The position numbers and the translations under genes were made by a program. Shown piece by piece: positions 56,576 through 64,000 of a DNA stretch of 64,000 bases (within the stretch, counting starts at the first letter, position 1; every line of letters starts with the position of its first letter). The notes beneath the pieces were generated by a model, which was not told the DNA's origin, did no database searches, and saw only the letters and a program-made list of their open reading frames with translations. Source of the stretch: Herbaspirillum hiltneri N3 (GTDB taxonomy: Bacteria; Pseudomonadota; Gammaproteobacteria; Burkholderiales; Burkholderiaceae_D); contig NZ_CP011409.1 in assembly GCF_001267925.1 (NCBI RefSeq), forward strand, positions 4,898,001 to 4,962,000, given 5' to 3'.

Positions 56576-58222
56576 TCAGGGTGTTCCGCGCCGTGCTGCG
56601 CGGATCAATTCTGCTGCCTTTTCGGCAATCATCAGGGTCGGAGAGTTGGTGTTGCCGGAGGTGATGGTGGGCATCACGGACGCGTCTACAACCCGCAGCC
56701 CGCCTACGCCGCGCACGCGCAGCTGACTGTCCGTCACGGCGTGCAAGTCGTCGGCGCGACCCATCTTGCAGGTGCCGACCGGATGGAAAATCGTCGTGCC
56801 GATTTCGCCGGCGGCCTTGTATAACTCTTCCTCAGACTGGTATTCCACACCGGGCTTGCATTCATCGGGTTGGTACTTTCGCAACGCCGGCGCGGAGACG
56901 ATTTTTCGGGTCAGTTTGAGCGAGTCGGCGGCAACCTTGCGATCGGCTTCCGTGCTCAGATAATTGAGCGTGATTTTTGGCGCTAAAGCACCGTCATTGC
57001 TACCCAGTCGGATATGCCCGCGCGAAGTCGGACGCAGGTTGCAGACGCTGGCGGTGAACGCCGGGAACGGATGCAGCGGATCGCCGAATTTTTCCAGCGA
57101 CAAGGGCTGCACGTGATATTCGAGGTTGGCGCTGCTTTGCGACGGATCGGACTTGGCGAACACGCCGAGCTGCGACGGCGCCATCGACATCGGGCCGCTC
57201 TGGAACATCGCGTACTGCACGCCGATCATCATCTTGCCGTACCAGTTGCCGGCCATCATGTTGAGCGTCTTCACGCCCTTCACCTTGAATGCCATGCGGA
57301 TCTGCAGATGATCCTGCAGATTTTCACCGACGCCGGCGAGTTCCTTCACCACCGGAATCTGATGTTGCTGCAGCAAGGCGACCGGACCGATTCCGGACAA
57401 CTGCAGGAGATGCGGCGAACCCACCGCACCGGCGGCGAGAATGGTTTCGCAGGTCGATTCGGCATACCACTCGCTGCCGCCGCCAGTGAATTCCACACCG
57501 ACGCACACGGGACCGCTTATTCCATTGACTTCGCGTTGTTCAATGCGCAGGCGCTTCACGTGCGAGCCGGTCATGATGTCGAGGTTGCCGCTTTTCATGG
57601 CCGGTTTCAAAAATGCCTTCGATGCGTTCCAGCGGATGCCGCGTTTTTGATTGACGTCGAAATAGGAACTGCCCTCGTTGTCGCCGCGATTGAAATCGTC
57701 GATCTTGGGAATGCCGGTTTGCGCCGCCGCATCGCGGAAGGCGTCGAGGATTTCCCACGACAGCCGCTGCTTCTCGACGCGCCATTCGCCGCCGGCGCCG
57801 TGGAACTGGTCGGCGCCCTTGTAATGGTCTTCGCTCTTCTTGAACAGCGGCAGCACCTGATCCCAGCGCCAGCTGTCGTCGCCGGTCAGTTGCGCCCACT
57901 CGTTGTAGTCGCGTTCCTGGCCGCGCATGTAGATCATGCCGTTGATCGACGAGCAGCCGCCCAACACTTTACCGCGCGGATAAATCAGGCTGCGGCCGTT
58001 GAGGCCGACATCGGCTTCGGTGCGATACAGCCAGTCGGTGCGCGGATTGTTGATGCAATACAGGTAACCGACAGGAATATGGATCCACAGGTAATCATCC
58101 TTGGCGCCCGCCTCGATCAGCAGCACCCTGACGCCGCGATCCTTGCTCAGGCGGTTGGCCAGCACGCAACCAGCCGTGCCGCCACCGACGATGATGTAAT
58201 CGTATTTACCTGCTGACTCCAT
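56576..58222 (-). CDS. GMC-family FAD oxidoreductase (hydroxy-acid/alcohol dehydrogenase)
   Basis: Flavoprotein of 548 residues. FAD loop YIIVGGGTAGCVLANRL, GMC signature 1 GKVLGGCSSINGMIYMRG, signature 2 ILAAGAVGSPHLLQLSGIG, active-site His in HPVGTCKMG and the C-terminal SGNTNSPTLMIAEKAA. It is close to choline dehydrogenase-like enzymes. Its neighbour MmsA and the divergent LysR match the known 3-hydroxypropionate gene group of Pseudomonas, where a GMC enzyme (HpdH) makes malonate semialdehyde. That substrate is inferred. GGAG precedes the ATG. Confidence 0.9.
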   Translation of the reverse strand: MESAGKYDYIIVGGGTAGCVLANRLSKDRGVRVLLIEAGAKDDYLWIHIPVGYLYCINNPRTDWLYRTEADVGLNGRSLIYPRGKVLGGCSSINGMIYMRGQERDYNEWAQLTGDDSWRWDQVLPLFKKSEDHYKGADQFHGAGGEWRVEKQRLSWEILDAFRDAAAQTGIPKIDDFNRGDNEGSSYFDVNQKRGIRWNASKAFLKPAMKSGNLDIMTGSHVKRLRIEQREVNGISGPVCVGVEFTGGGSEWYAESTCETILAAGAVGSPHLLQLSGIGPVALLQQHQIPVVKELAGVGENLQDHLQIRMAFKVKGVKTLNMMAGNWYGKMMIGVQYAMFQSGPMSMAPSQLGVFAKSDPSQSSANLEYHVQPLSLEKFGDPLHPFPAFTASVCNLRPTSRGHIRLGSNDGALAPKITLNYLSTEADRKVAADSLKLTRKIVSAPALRKYQPDECKPGVEYQSEEELYKAAGEIGTTIFHPVGTCKMGRADDLHAVTDSQLRVRGVGGLRVVDASVMPTITSGNTNSPTLMIAEKAAELIRAARRGTP

Positions 58223-58265
58223 ATTCCTGTCTCCGTTATTTTTATCGCTTGGTTTTGCTGCGCAA

Positions 58266-59783
58266 TTATTTCGCCACCGGCATCGTAAATTCCGCGCCCT
58301 TGCCGATAGTAGCCGACCAGCGCTGCATAATGGACTTATATCGCGTATAGAACTTGATGCCCTCTTCGCCATAAGCATGCGTATCGCCGAACAGCGAACG
58401 CTTCCAGCCGCCGAACGAATGCCAGGCCATCGGCACCGGAATCGGCACGTTGATGCCGACCATGCCGACCTGGATGCGGCGCGAGAACTCATGCGCCGTG
58501 TTGCCGTCGGCGGTGAACAGCGACACGCCGTTGCCGTACTCATGTGCATTGATCAGCCGCACCGCTTCGGCGAAATCGGGCACGCGCACCACGCACAGCA
58601 CCGGTCCGAAAATTTCTTCCTTGTAGATCTTCATGTCCGGCGTGACGTGGTCGAACAAGGTGCCGCCGACGTAGAAGCCGTTTTCATGACCCGGCACCTT
58701 GATGCCGCGGCCGTCGACCAGCAGCTTGGCGCCGGCGTTGACGCCGTCGTCGATGTAGCCTTCCACCTTAGCCTTGTGCGCCGCAGTGACCAGCGGGCCC
58801 ATTTCGGCGTCGGCTTCCATGCCGTTCTTGATCTTCAGGGCTTTCACGCGCGGAATCAGCGCTTCTACCAGCTTGTCGGCCACGCTGCCGACTGCCACCG
58901 CCACCGAAATCGCCATGCAGCGTTCGCCGGCCGAACCGTAGGCCGCACCGATCAGCGCATCGACCGCCTGCTCCAGGTTGGCGTCGGGCATCACCACCAG
59001 GTGATTCTTGGCGCCGCCCAGCGCTTGCGCACGCAACGGGAAAGTGCCGGCGCGCTTGGTCGCCTCGCTGTAAATGTATTCCGCAATCGGCGTCGAGCCG
59101 ACGAAGGAAATCGCCTGCACCTCCGGATGCTGCAGCAGCGCATCGACCGCCACCTTGTCGCCCTGGACCACATTGAACACGCCATCCGGCAAACCGGCGC
59201 GCTTGAACAGGTCGGCCAGCATCAGCGACGGCGTCGGATCGCGCTCGGACGGCTTGAGGATGAAGCTGTTGCCGGTAGCGATCGCCATCGGCGCCATCCA
59301 CAGCGGCACCATGACGGGGAAATTGAACGGCGTGATGCCGGCGGTGACGCCCAGCGGCTGGCGCAGATTCCAGTTGTCGATGCCGCCGCCAATGTTGTCG
59401 GTGAACTGGGTCTTCAGCAATTGCGGCACGCCGCAAGCGAACTCGACGATTTCCAGGCCGCGCGTAACTTCGCCCTTGGCATCGGAAAACACCTTGCCGT
59501 GTTCACGCGTGATCGCGGCAGCCAGATCGTCGTGATGCTGCTCGATCAGCTCCTTGAACTTGAACAGCACGCGGGCGCGCTTCAACGGCGCGGTCTCGGC
59601 CCAGCCAGGCGCAGCGGCGCTGGCGGAAGCGACCGCCGCATTGACTTCCGCTGTCGAGGCCAATACGACCTGGCCGGAGACTTCGCCGGTCGCCGGGTTG
59701 AATACGTCCTGCCGGCGTCCGCTTTCGGACGGCGCGATGCGGCCATTGATGTAATGCTGAATCGTGGATGGTGCGGCAGTCAT
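58266..59783 (-). CDS. mmsA: CoA-acylating (methyl)malonate-semialdehyde dehydrogenase
   Basis: Aldehyde dehydrogenase of 505 residues. It converts malonate or methylmalonate semialdehyde with CoA and NAD to acetyl- or propionyl-CoA and CO2. [27 protein letters not shown] and the catalytic Cys in GERCMAIS are typical of MmsA. I start at MTAAPS (59783), after AGGGAC. It is the first gene of the leftward cluster, 43 bases ahead of the GMC gene, and divergent from a LysR gene. Confidence 0.94.
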   Translation of the reverse strand: MTAAPSTIQHYINGRIAPSESGRRQDVFNPATGEVSGQVVLASTAEVNAAVASASAAAPGWAETAPLKRARVLFKFKELIEQHHDDLAAAITREHGKVFSDAKGEVTRGLEIVEFACGVPQLLKTQFTDNIGGGIDNWNLRQPLGVTAGITPFNFPVMVPLWMAPMAIATGNSFILKPSERDPTPSLMLADLFKRAGLPDGVFNVVQGDKVAVDALLQHPEVQAISFVGSTPIAEYIYSEATKRAGTFPLRAQALGGAKNHLVVMPDANLEQAVDALIGAAYGSAGERCMAISVAVAVGSVADKLVEALIPRVKALKIKNGMEADAEMGPLVTAAHKAKVEGYIDDGVNAGAKLLVDGRGIKVPGHENGFYVGGTLFDHVTPDMKIYKEEIFGPVLCVVRVPDFAEAVRLINAHEYGNGVSLFTADGNTAHEFSRRIQVGMVGINVPIPVPMAWHSFGGWKRSLFGDTHAYGEEGIKFYTRYKSIMQRWSATIGKGAEFTMPVAK

Positions 59784-59881
59784 AAGCGTCCCTTTGGTAT
59801 GAAGTAATGTCAGATTGGAAAAAATGGCGTATTTATCTTGTTTTGGGAGAATATCGCGTAGATTCAGATGAATCCAATCAG

Positions 59882-59918
59882 TTATTATCAACAGCAATAT
59901 AAGAATCGCTGATAATAA
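59882..59918. promoter_or_regulatory. Palindrome in the mmsA/LysR divergent gap
   Basis: TTATTATCA (59882-59890) and TGATAATAA (59910-59918) form a perfect 9-base inverted repeat with 19 bases between. It sits between the divergent mmsA and LysR starts and is the best candidate for the regulator's site. Confidence 0.45.
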
Positions 59919-59974
59919 TGCGGCCAGCGAAGGTTTCCACCTGGCTGTTTATTCTTCTTTTTCCGCATTTAGCC

Positions 59975-60856
59975 ATGGATTTCACGCAGTTACGCGCTTT
60001 TATCGCCGTCGCCGAGGAAGGTAACCTGACGCGCGCCGCCGACCGGCTCCACGTCACCCAGCCGGCCGTCAGCCTCCAGATCAAACTCCTGCAAGAACGG
60101 CTCAAGCTGCAATTGTTCGTGCGCACCAGCGCCGGCATGCGGCTGACCAACGAAGGCAGCAAGCTGTTGCCGGTCGCGGAACGCGTACTCAACACCCTGC
60201 AGGAATTCCACCAGCACGCCGATGCCCTCCACACCAGCGCCGGCACCCTGAGCGGCACCTTATCGCTGGGAACCATCCTCGATCCCGAATTCATCCGTCT
60301 TGGCGCCTTCCTCAAGCTGCTGGTCGAACGTTATCCCCAACTGTCCACACGTCTTCAACATCATATGTCCGGTTCGGTGCTGCAATTGGTGAAAAACGGC
60401 GAACTCGACGTCGGCTTCTTCCTGGGAACGCCCGGCAAGGGCTTCCACAGCCTCACCCTGACGCCGTTCACCTACAACGTCATCGCCCCCGCCGGTTGGA
60501 AGAACCGCGTCGCTGGCAAGGGCTGGAAGGAGCTGGCACAGCTTCCCTGGATCTGGACCCCACCGGAGTCCGCGCATCACCGTCTGCTAAACCGGGTTTT
60601 CACGCAATACAAGCTGACGCCCAATACCGTCGCGCTGGTCGATCAGGAATCCTCCATGCTGGATCTGGTGAAATCCGGTGTCGGCCTGTCGCTGGCGCGC
60701 GAGTCGATTGCGCTGAGCCAGTCCCATGCACACGGGCTGGTGATCGCGGATGCGGTGGATCTTTCTACCGAACTGTCTTTCATTGCGCTGGAGAAACGCA
60801 GGAATGAACCAGCCATCAGCGCGGTGTTTGCCTTGTTGCAGAACGTCTGGAGCTGA
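59975..60856 (+). CDS. LysR-family regulator of the mmsA cluster
   Basis: LTTR of 293 residues starting MDFTQLRAFIAVAEEGNLTRAADRLHVTQPAVSLQIK, a standard winged HTH, followed by the effector domain. Start at 59975 chosen by the family pattern; the frame extends to 59918 upstream. Divergent from mmsA, it probably activates the cluster in response to the hydroxy acid, as HpdR-type regulators do. Confidence 0.9.
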   Translation: MDFTQLRAFIAVAEEGNLTRAADRLHVTQPAVSLQIKLLQERLKLQLFVRTSAGMRLTNEGSKLLPVAERVLNTLQEFHQHADALHTSAGTLSGTLSLGTILDPEFIRLGAFLKLLVERYPQLSTRLQHHMSGSVLQLVKNGELDVGFFLGTPGKGFHSLTLTPFTYNVIAPAGWKNRVAGKGWKELAQLPWIWTPPESAHHRLLNRVFTQYKLTPNTVALVDQESSMLDLVKSGVGLSLARESIALSQSHAHGLVIADAVDLSTELSFIALEKRRNEPAISAVFALLQNVWS

Positions 60857-61275
60857 GTTTTTTATGTAGGTTTCCAGAAAGGAATTTTTCAGGTTTCCCG
60901 AAAATGAGGTGATTTGGTTTTTAAATTAATAGTTTATATATATAAATAGTAGTAGTAGTTAACACAGGCACTTTTCTGTGGATAACCGGGTAAACCTTCA
61001 TCGAATCATCGACTTGCGAAATTCATAAGTGCTTGGCAAGTCTTGTATGGCAAAAGAACAGATGTTGGAGAGAAATGCACGCTGTGCAAAACTCTTGAGC
61101 TATCCCCAATTCACACCCGAGTTATCCAAAGACTTATCCACAGATTAGCTGAAAATAGCTGTTTTTATTGGTATTTTGTTAATCAAACCAAAACAATAGA
61201 CCTGTATCCATCCAGATTCGCCTTTTCGGCATGGATGGCCTTCAATCAAGCTCCAGAGCCAAACAGATTTTTCCA
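60857..61275. other. 419-base origin-like region (module A) before the ferredoxin gene
   Basis: AT-rich non-coding stretch. It holds origin module A at 60920-61142. The short open frame from 61043 is not credible. Confidence 0.6.
60920..61142. other. oriC: Replication origin module A (AT-rich element, TAG trios, DnaA boxes)
   Basis: In order: an AT-rich stretch (60920-60946), four TAG trinucleotides (60947-60958) like the DnaA-trio that binds single-stranded DNA, 18 bases, a perfect DnaA box on the minus strand (TGTGGATAA, 60977-60985), an IHF-like site AATCATCGACTTG (61004-61016), a degenerate box CTATCCCCA (61100), TTATCCAAA (61122) and a perfect box TTATCCACA (61134-61142). The spacing of AT-rich element, trios and box follows the bacterial unwinding module. 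A second copy lies 748 bases to the right. parABS is 20 kb away, which supports a chromosomal origin. Confidence 0.78.
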
Positions 61276-61590
61276 ATGCCCATGGATGAACCAATACCCA
61301 AACATGCCTACAAGGTCTCCTTGCTGCCTTCAGGATTGGAATTTGAAGCCGGTGCGGAAAGTTCTTTGCTTCAGGCGGCTTTGCGAGCGCAAATACGTTT
61401 GCCCAGTTCTTGCCGAAATGGGACATGCCGCACTTGCCTGTGCATGTTGAAAAGCGGGGAAATCAGTTACCAGATCGACTGGCCCGGTCTGACCAGGGAA
61501 GAAAAAGCCGAAGGCTATTTGTTGCCCTGCGTGGCGGTTGCCGAATCGGACTTGGTCATTGATGCACCGGATGCTCTTTCCCTGAAATGA
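61276..61590 (+). CDS. 2Fe-2S ferredoxin-like protein
   Basis: Plant-type 2Fe-2S domain protein of about 104 residues. The cluster cysteines are in SSCRNGTCRTCLC (CX4CX2C) and in YLLPCVAV. It would carry electrons for an unidentified partner. Two in-frame ATGs (61276, 61282) and an earlier one (61231) are possible; none has a good Shine-Dalgarno. It lies exactly between the two origin modules, with no other gene in between. Confidence 0.82.
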   Translation: MPMDEPIPKHAYKVSLLPSGLEFEAGAESSLLQAALRAQIRLPSSCRNGTCRTCLCMLKSGEISYQIDWPGLTREEKAEGYLLPCVAVAESDLVIDAPDALSLK

Positions 61591-61625
61591 GCATCTTCGG
61601 CTTTTGAAGTGTTTTTCAATTTTTT

Positions 61626-61653
61626 AACCCGTTTGGAAAGAAAGCGGGTTTTC
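61626..61653 (+). terminator. Weak terminator-like hairpin after the ferredoxin gene
   Basis: AACCCG (61626-61631) pairs with CGGGTT (61645-61650), followed by TT and a C. It lies 36 bases past the ferredoxin stop and just before module B. Confidence 0.45.
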
Positions 61654-61662
61654 AGGGTTTCT

Positions 61663-61890
61663 GGTTTTTATATAAAAGTTTATATATATATAAATAGTAG
61701 TAGTAGTTAACGCAGCGCCTTTTCTGTGGATAACCCGGTAAATCGTCATTGAATCATCGACTTGCGAAATTCATAAACGCTTGGCAAGTCTTGTATGACA
61801 AAAGAACAGTTCGGGGACAGAAATCGCGCCTGTGTAAAACTCGTCAACTATCCCCAATCCGCGCAAACCTTATTCACAAAGTTATCCACA
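61663..61890. other. oriC: Replication origin module B (second copy)
   Basis: AT-rich stretch (61663-61694), four TAG trinucleotides (61695-61706), 18 bases, perfect minus-strand DnaA box TGTGGATAA (61725-61733), IHF-like AATCATCGACTTG (61752-61764), degenerate CTATCCCCA (61848), TTATTCACA (61870-61878, fits TTATNCACA) and perfect TTATCCACA (61882-61890). From the trios to the CTATCCCCA box, 163 positions align with module A without gaps, with about 25 differences by hand count (about 85% identity). It ends 42 bases from the AsmA stop. Confidence 0.78.
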
Positions 61891-61931
61891 GGATGACGTT
61901 CTGATAAGAATTCGTATTGCCAAACGACAAT

Positions 61932-63962
61932 CTACCGCCTGGCCGCCTCTGGCCTGGTTTTGCCGGGTGGAGGCGCAGTCGGTTTTTTTTGCACTTCTTG
62001 CAAAAGATTGGCGCAATCCGTTTGTTGTTCACCGCTGATATTGATCAGCGGGAGGATCGCCGCCACCGGCGCCAGCACACCCAGAGCGATTGCGCCTCCG
62101 GTCTTCAGCGCCAGCACGCCCTTGTCGACGCCGACGTTCGGATCCTTGAACGGACCGGTCACATACAGGGGTGAGCGCAGCGAAATGATGCGCAAGCCCT
62201 TGCTGCGCGGATTGATGGTCAGGTTCAGCTGTTCCTGCGCCAGGTTGACGTCGCCGGTGATGGTGATGATTGCGTCCTCGGTATCCAGCGTGAACGTGCG
62301 CGCCTGCGCCAGGCCGTTGGTCACGGTGAAATCACCGGCCATGCAATTGAGCTTGACCTGCTTGTCGCCGAACAGCTTGGACACCACCACGTTGCCGATG
62401 TTGAGACCCATCTCTTCCAGCAGCAGCTTGCTGATGGCGCCGTGATTGATCAGCGTCTTCAGTTCGCCGTTGGAGGAACCCAGCATTGCCGCCACCGAAT
62501 TGCCGGTCGCCGTCAACGCCGCGTCGCCGTTGATCTCACCGAAACTGGTCTGGGCCGCATTGAGATTAGGGAACAACTGCTGGATCTTGATGCGTCGCGC
62601 CGACAGTTTGACGTCGGATTTCATCTTCGGCTCGCGGCCGTCCAGCCGCATGTTCGACGTCAGGTTGCCGCCGGCGATGCCGAAGTTCAGCGGCGTCAGC
62701 GACAAGACTTTGTCCTTCAGGTGCAGATCGGCCTGAATGTTGTTGACCGGCAGATCCTTTTCCTTGACCACGCGATGTGCAGTCAGCTTGACGTCGGCGT
62801 CGATCGCACCCCAGGCTTCGGTCTGGAATTCCTTGACCGGCAACACCTTGTCGGCCGGCTGGCGCTCTTCCGCACCGCGCTTTTCCTTGCTGGCGTTGGA
62901 GTCGGCGCCGATCAGCGGGCCCAGGTCTTCAAAGCGCAGCAGGTTCGATACCACTTCACCCTGCAGCAGGGGACGCGGTTCTTTCGATTGATATTCGAGC
63001 GTACCGCCGATGTCGCTGGAACCGACCTGGCCCTTGAATTTTTCATAGGTCCAAGTGCTGCCGTTCTTCTGACCCACCGTATTGAGTTTGCCGATCAGAT
63101 GGCCGGAGGTGGAAAATGGCGGCGTTTCCGGCAGCAGCACGCCGGTCAGCGGAAACAGATGCGCCATGCTGTCGCCCGACAGGTTCAGCTGCAGGTCTAG
63201 CGCGGCCAACTCCTGCGGCTTGGTCAGCGTGCCCTTGACGGCGATGCGCGTCTTGCCGACGCGCACATCGGCTTCGAGCGGATACGGTTTGCTTTCATCC
63301 TGCAGCGACAACACGCCGCCGGCCTTGCCTTCGCCGTTGATGTCGGCCTTGTTGAACGAGCCCTTCACACTCCAGCCGATGCCGTAGATTTTTTCCTTGT
63401 CGGGATCGAGCGTATCGATTTCAGCGCGCGCGCGTGCTTTTTGAATCGCGTCGTCGAGCTCAACCACGCCTTTGCGGATGACGATTTTTTCAGGACGGAA
63501 TTGCCAGGTCGACGGACTGTCGTCGGACTTGAACGTCCAGTTGTTGACGGCGTCTTTCCTGCGCAGCAATTGCAGGTAAGGATCCTGCGCTTCGAGATCG
63601 GGCAGCACGATCTTGTGCTGCAGCAGCGGCCACGGATTGAGCGTGACGTTGAGTTGTTTGACCGTCGCCATGTTGGAGTTGGCCGGCGCCCAATCGGGAT
63701 TGCCGAGCACGATGTCGTTGGCGCTCACATGCGGCCACGGGATCCATCTGGCCCAGCTGGTCTGCGGAGAATCAGGTGCCCGCCATTTGACGACGAGATC
63801 GCCCTGGATAGCGAAGTGGCGTCCGGTGGCGTCGCTGACGCGCTGGTTGATCCACGGCCGCGCGCGATTCCAGTCGAAGGTGATGATCAGAATGACCAGC
63901 AACACGATCAGCGCAATGACGCCGGCCAGACTGAATCCGATTATTTTTGATGTCCGTGGCAT
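61932..63962 (-). CDS. AsmA-family protein
   Basis: Protein of 676 residues with an N-terminal membrane anchor (FSLAGVIALIVLLVILIITFDW) and an AsmA-type periplasmic body (WINQRVSDATGRHFAIQGDLVV, LPDLEAQDPYLQLLRR, and a C-terminal AsmA_2-like SPLYVTGPFKDPNVGVDKG). Members of this family bridge the envelope and help move phospholipids to the outer membrane. It is transcribed toward the origin modules. The end is proline- and basic-rich. Confidence 0.88.
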   Translation of the reverse strand: MPRTSKIIGFSLAGVIALIVLLVILIITFDWNRARPWINQRVSDATGRHFAIQGDLVVKWRAPDSPQTSWARWIPWPHVSANDIVLGNPDWAPANSNMATVKQLNVTLNPWPLLQHKIVLPDLEAQDPYLQLLRRKDAVNNWTFKSDDSPSTWQFRPEKIVIRKGVVELDDAIQKARARAEIDTLDPDKEKIYGIGWSVKGSFNKADINGEGKAGGVLSLQDESKPYPLEADVRVGKTRIAVKGTLTKPQELAALDLQLNLSGDSMAHLFPLTGVLLPETPPFSTSGHLIGKLNTVGQKNGSTWTYEKFKGQVGSSDIGGTLEYQSKEPRPLLQGEVVSNLLRFEDLGPLIGADSNASKEKRGAEERQPADKVLPVKEFQTEAWGAIDADVKLTAHRVVKEKDLPVNNIQADLHLKDKVLSLTPLNFGIAGGNLTSNMRLDGREPKMKSDVKLSARRIKIQQLFPNLNAAQTSFGEINGDAALTATGNSVAAMLGSSNGELKTLINHGAISKLLLEEMGLNIGNVVVSKLFGDKQVKLNCMAGDFTVTNGLAQARTFTLDTEDAIITITGDVNLAQEQLNLTINPRSKGLRIISLRSPLYVTGPFKDPNVGVDKGVLALKTGGAIALGVLAPVAAILPLINISGEQQTDCANLLQEVQKKPTAPPPGKTRPEAARR

Positions 63963-64000
63963 AAACCATCCTGAAGGTGAGTGACTGCGCCGACGGCATC

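Noticed and set aside
1..64000. CRISPR arrays, tRNA/rRNA genes and insertion sequences
   Set aside because: No regular repeat-spacer array, no tRNA-like cloverleaf and no transposase gene were noticed on reading.

Overview
The window is a piece of a high-GC proteobacterial chromosome, most likely a betaproteobacterium of the Burkholderiales. An Oxalobacteraceae member near Herbaspirillum is my best guess from protein style and gene order; I ran no database search. It lies next to the replication origin. It carries the mnmG-rsmG...parA-parB cluster, two parS sites, and about 20 kb to the right two copies of an origin-like module with perfect DnaA boxes. About 48 genes are supported. No tRNA, rRNA, insertion sequence or CRISPR array was seen.

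Layout. 0-5 kb: the start of an NmrA-like gene, two tandem CSS-EAL c-di-GMP phosphodiesterases that both use TTG starts, and an EamA-type exporter. 5-12 kb: a TonB-dependent siderophore receptor, two SDR genes with a divergent LysR, and a Tat-exported SMP-30 lactonase behind a strong GntR-like palindrome. 11.6-17 kb: a DUF3142 lipoprotein paired with a large lipoprotein, a DUF1120 protein and a YoaK-family membrane protein. 17-22.6 kb: LysR, DoxX (broken by an amber codon) and GST; then LysR with MFS; then a polysaccharide deacetylase lipoprotein. 22.6-29 kb: lipA-lipB and ybeD-dat, a lipoate block split by a DUF2917/LysR/chemoreceptor insertion. 29-35.6 kb: two ABC half-transporters with a 142-nt hairpin between them, an M24 peptidase, a GlxA-type regulator and a tautomerase. 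35.6-42.4 kb: parB, parA, LysE, lipocalin, rsmG, mnmG, two parS sites and a TauE exporter.

42.4-51.3 kb: remains of a superfamily I helicase, then a complete ABC-import polyol/sugar cassette (SDR, FGGY kinase, tetritol-type dehydrogenase, CUT2 transporter, AraC regulator). Nearly identical terminator hairpins lie at both edges of it. 51.3-60.9 kb: a leftward cluster mmsA, GMC oxidoreductase, livG, livF, binding protein, livH, livM with a divergent LysR. It looks like uptake and oxidation of a small hydroxy acid such as 3-hydroxypropionate through malonate semialdehyde to acetyl-CoA. 60.9-61.9 kb: the duplicated origin modules flanking a small 2Fe-2S ferredoxin gene. The window ends with an AsmA-family gene.

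The strongest leads are the duplicated origin modules, the long hairpin ahead of the ABC transporter at 31.4 kb, the terminator-bracketed polyol cassette beside a helicase relic, the orphan GntR-like operator, and the amber codon in doxX. All comparisons were made by eye.
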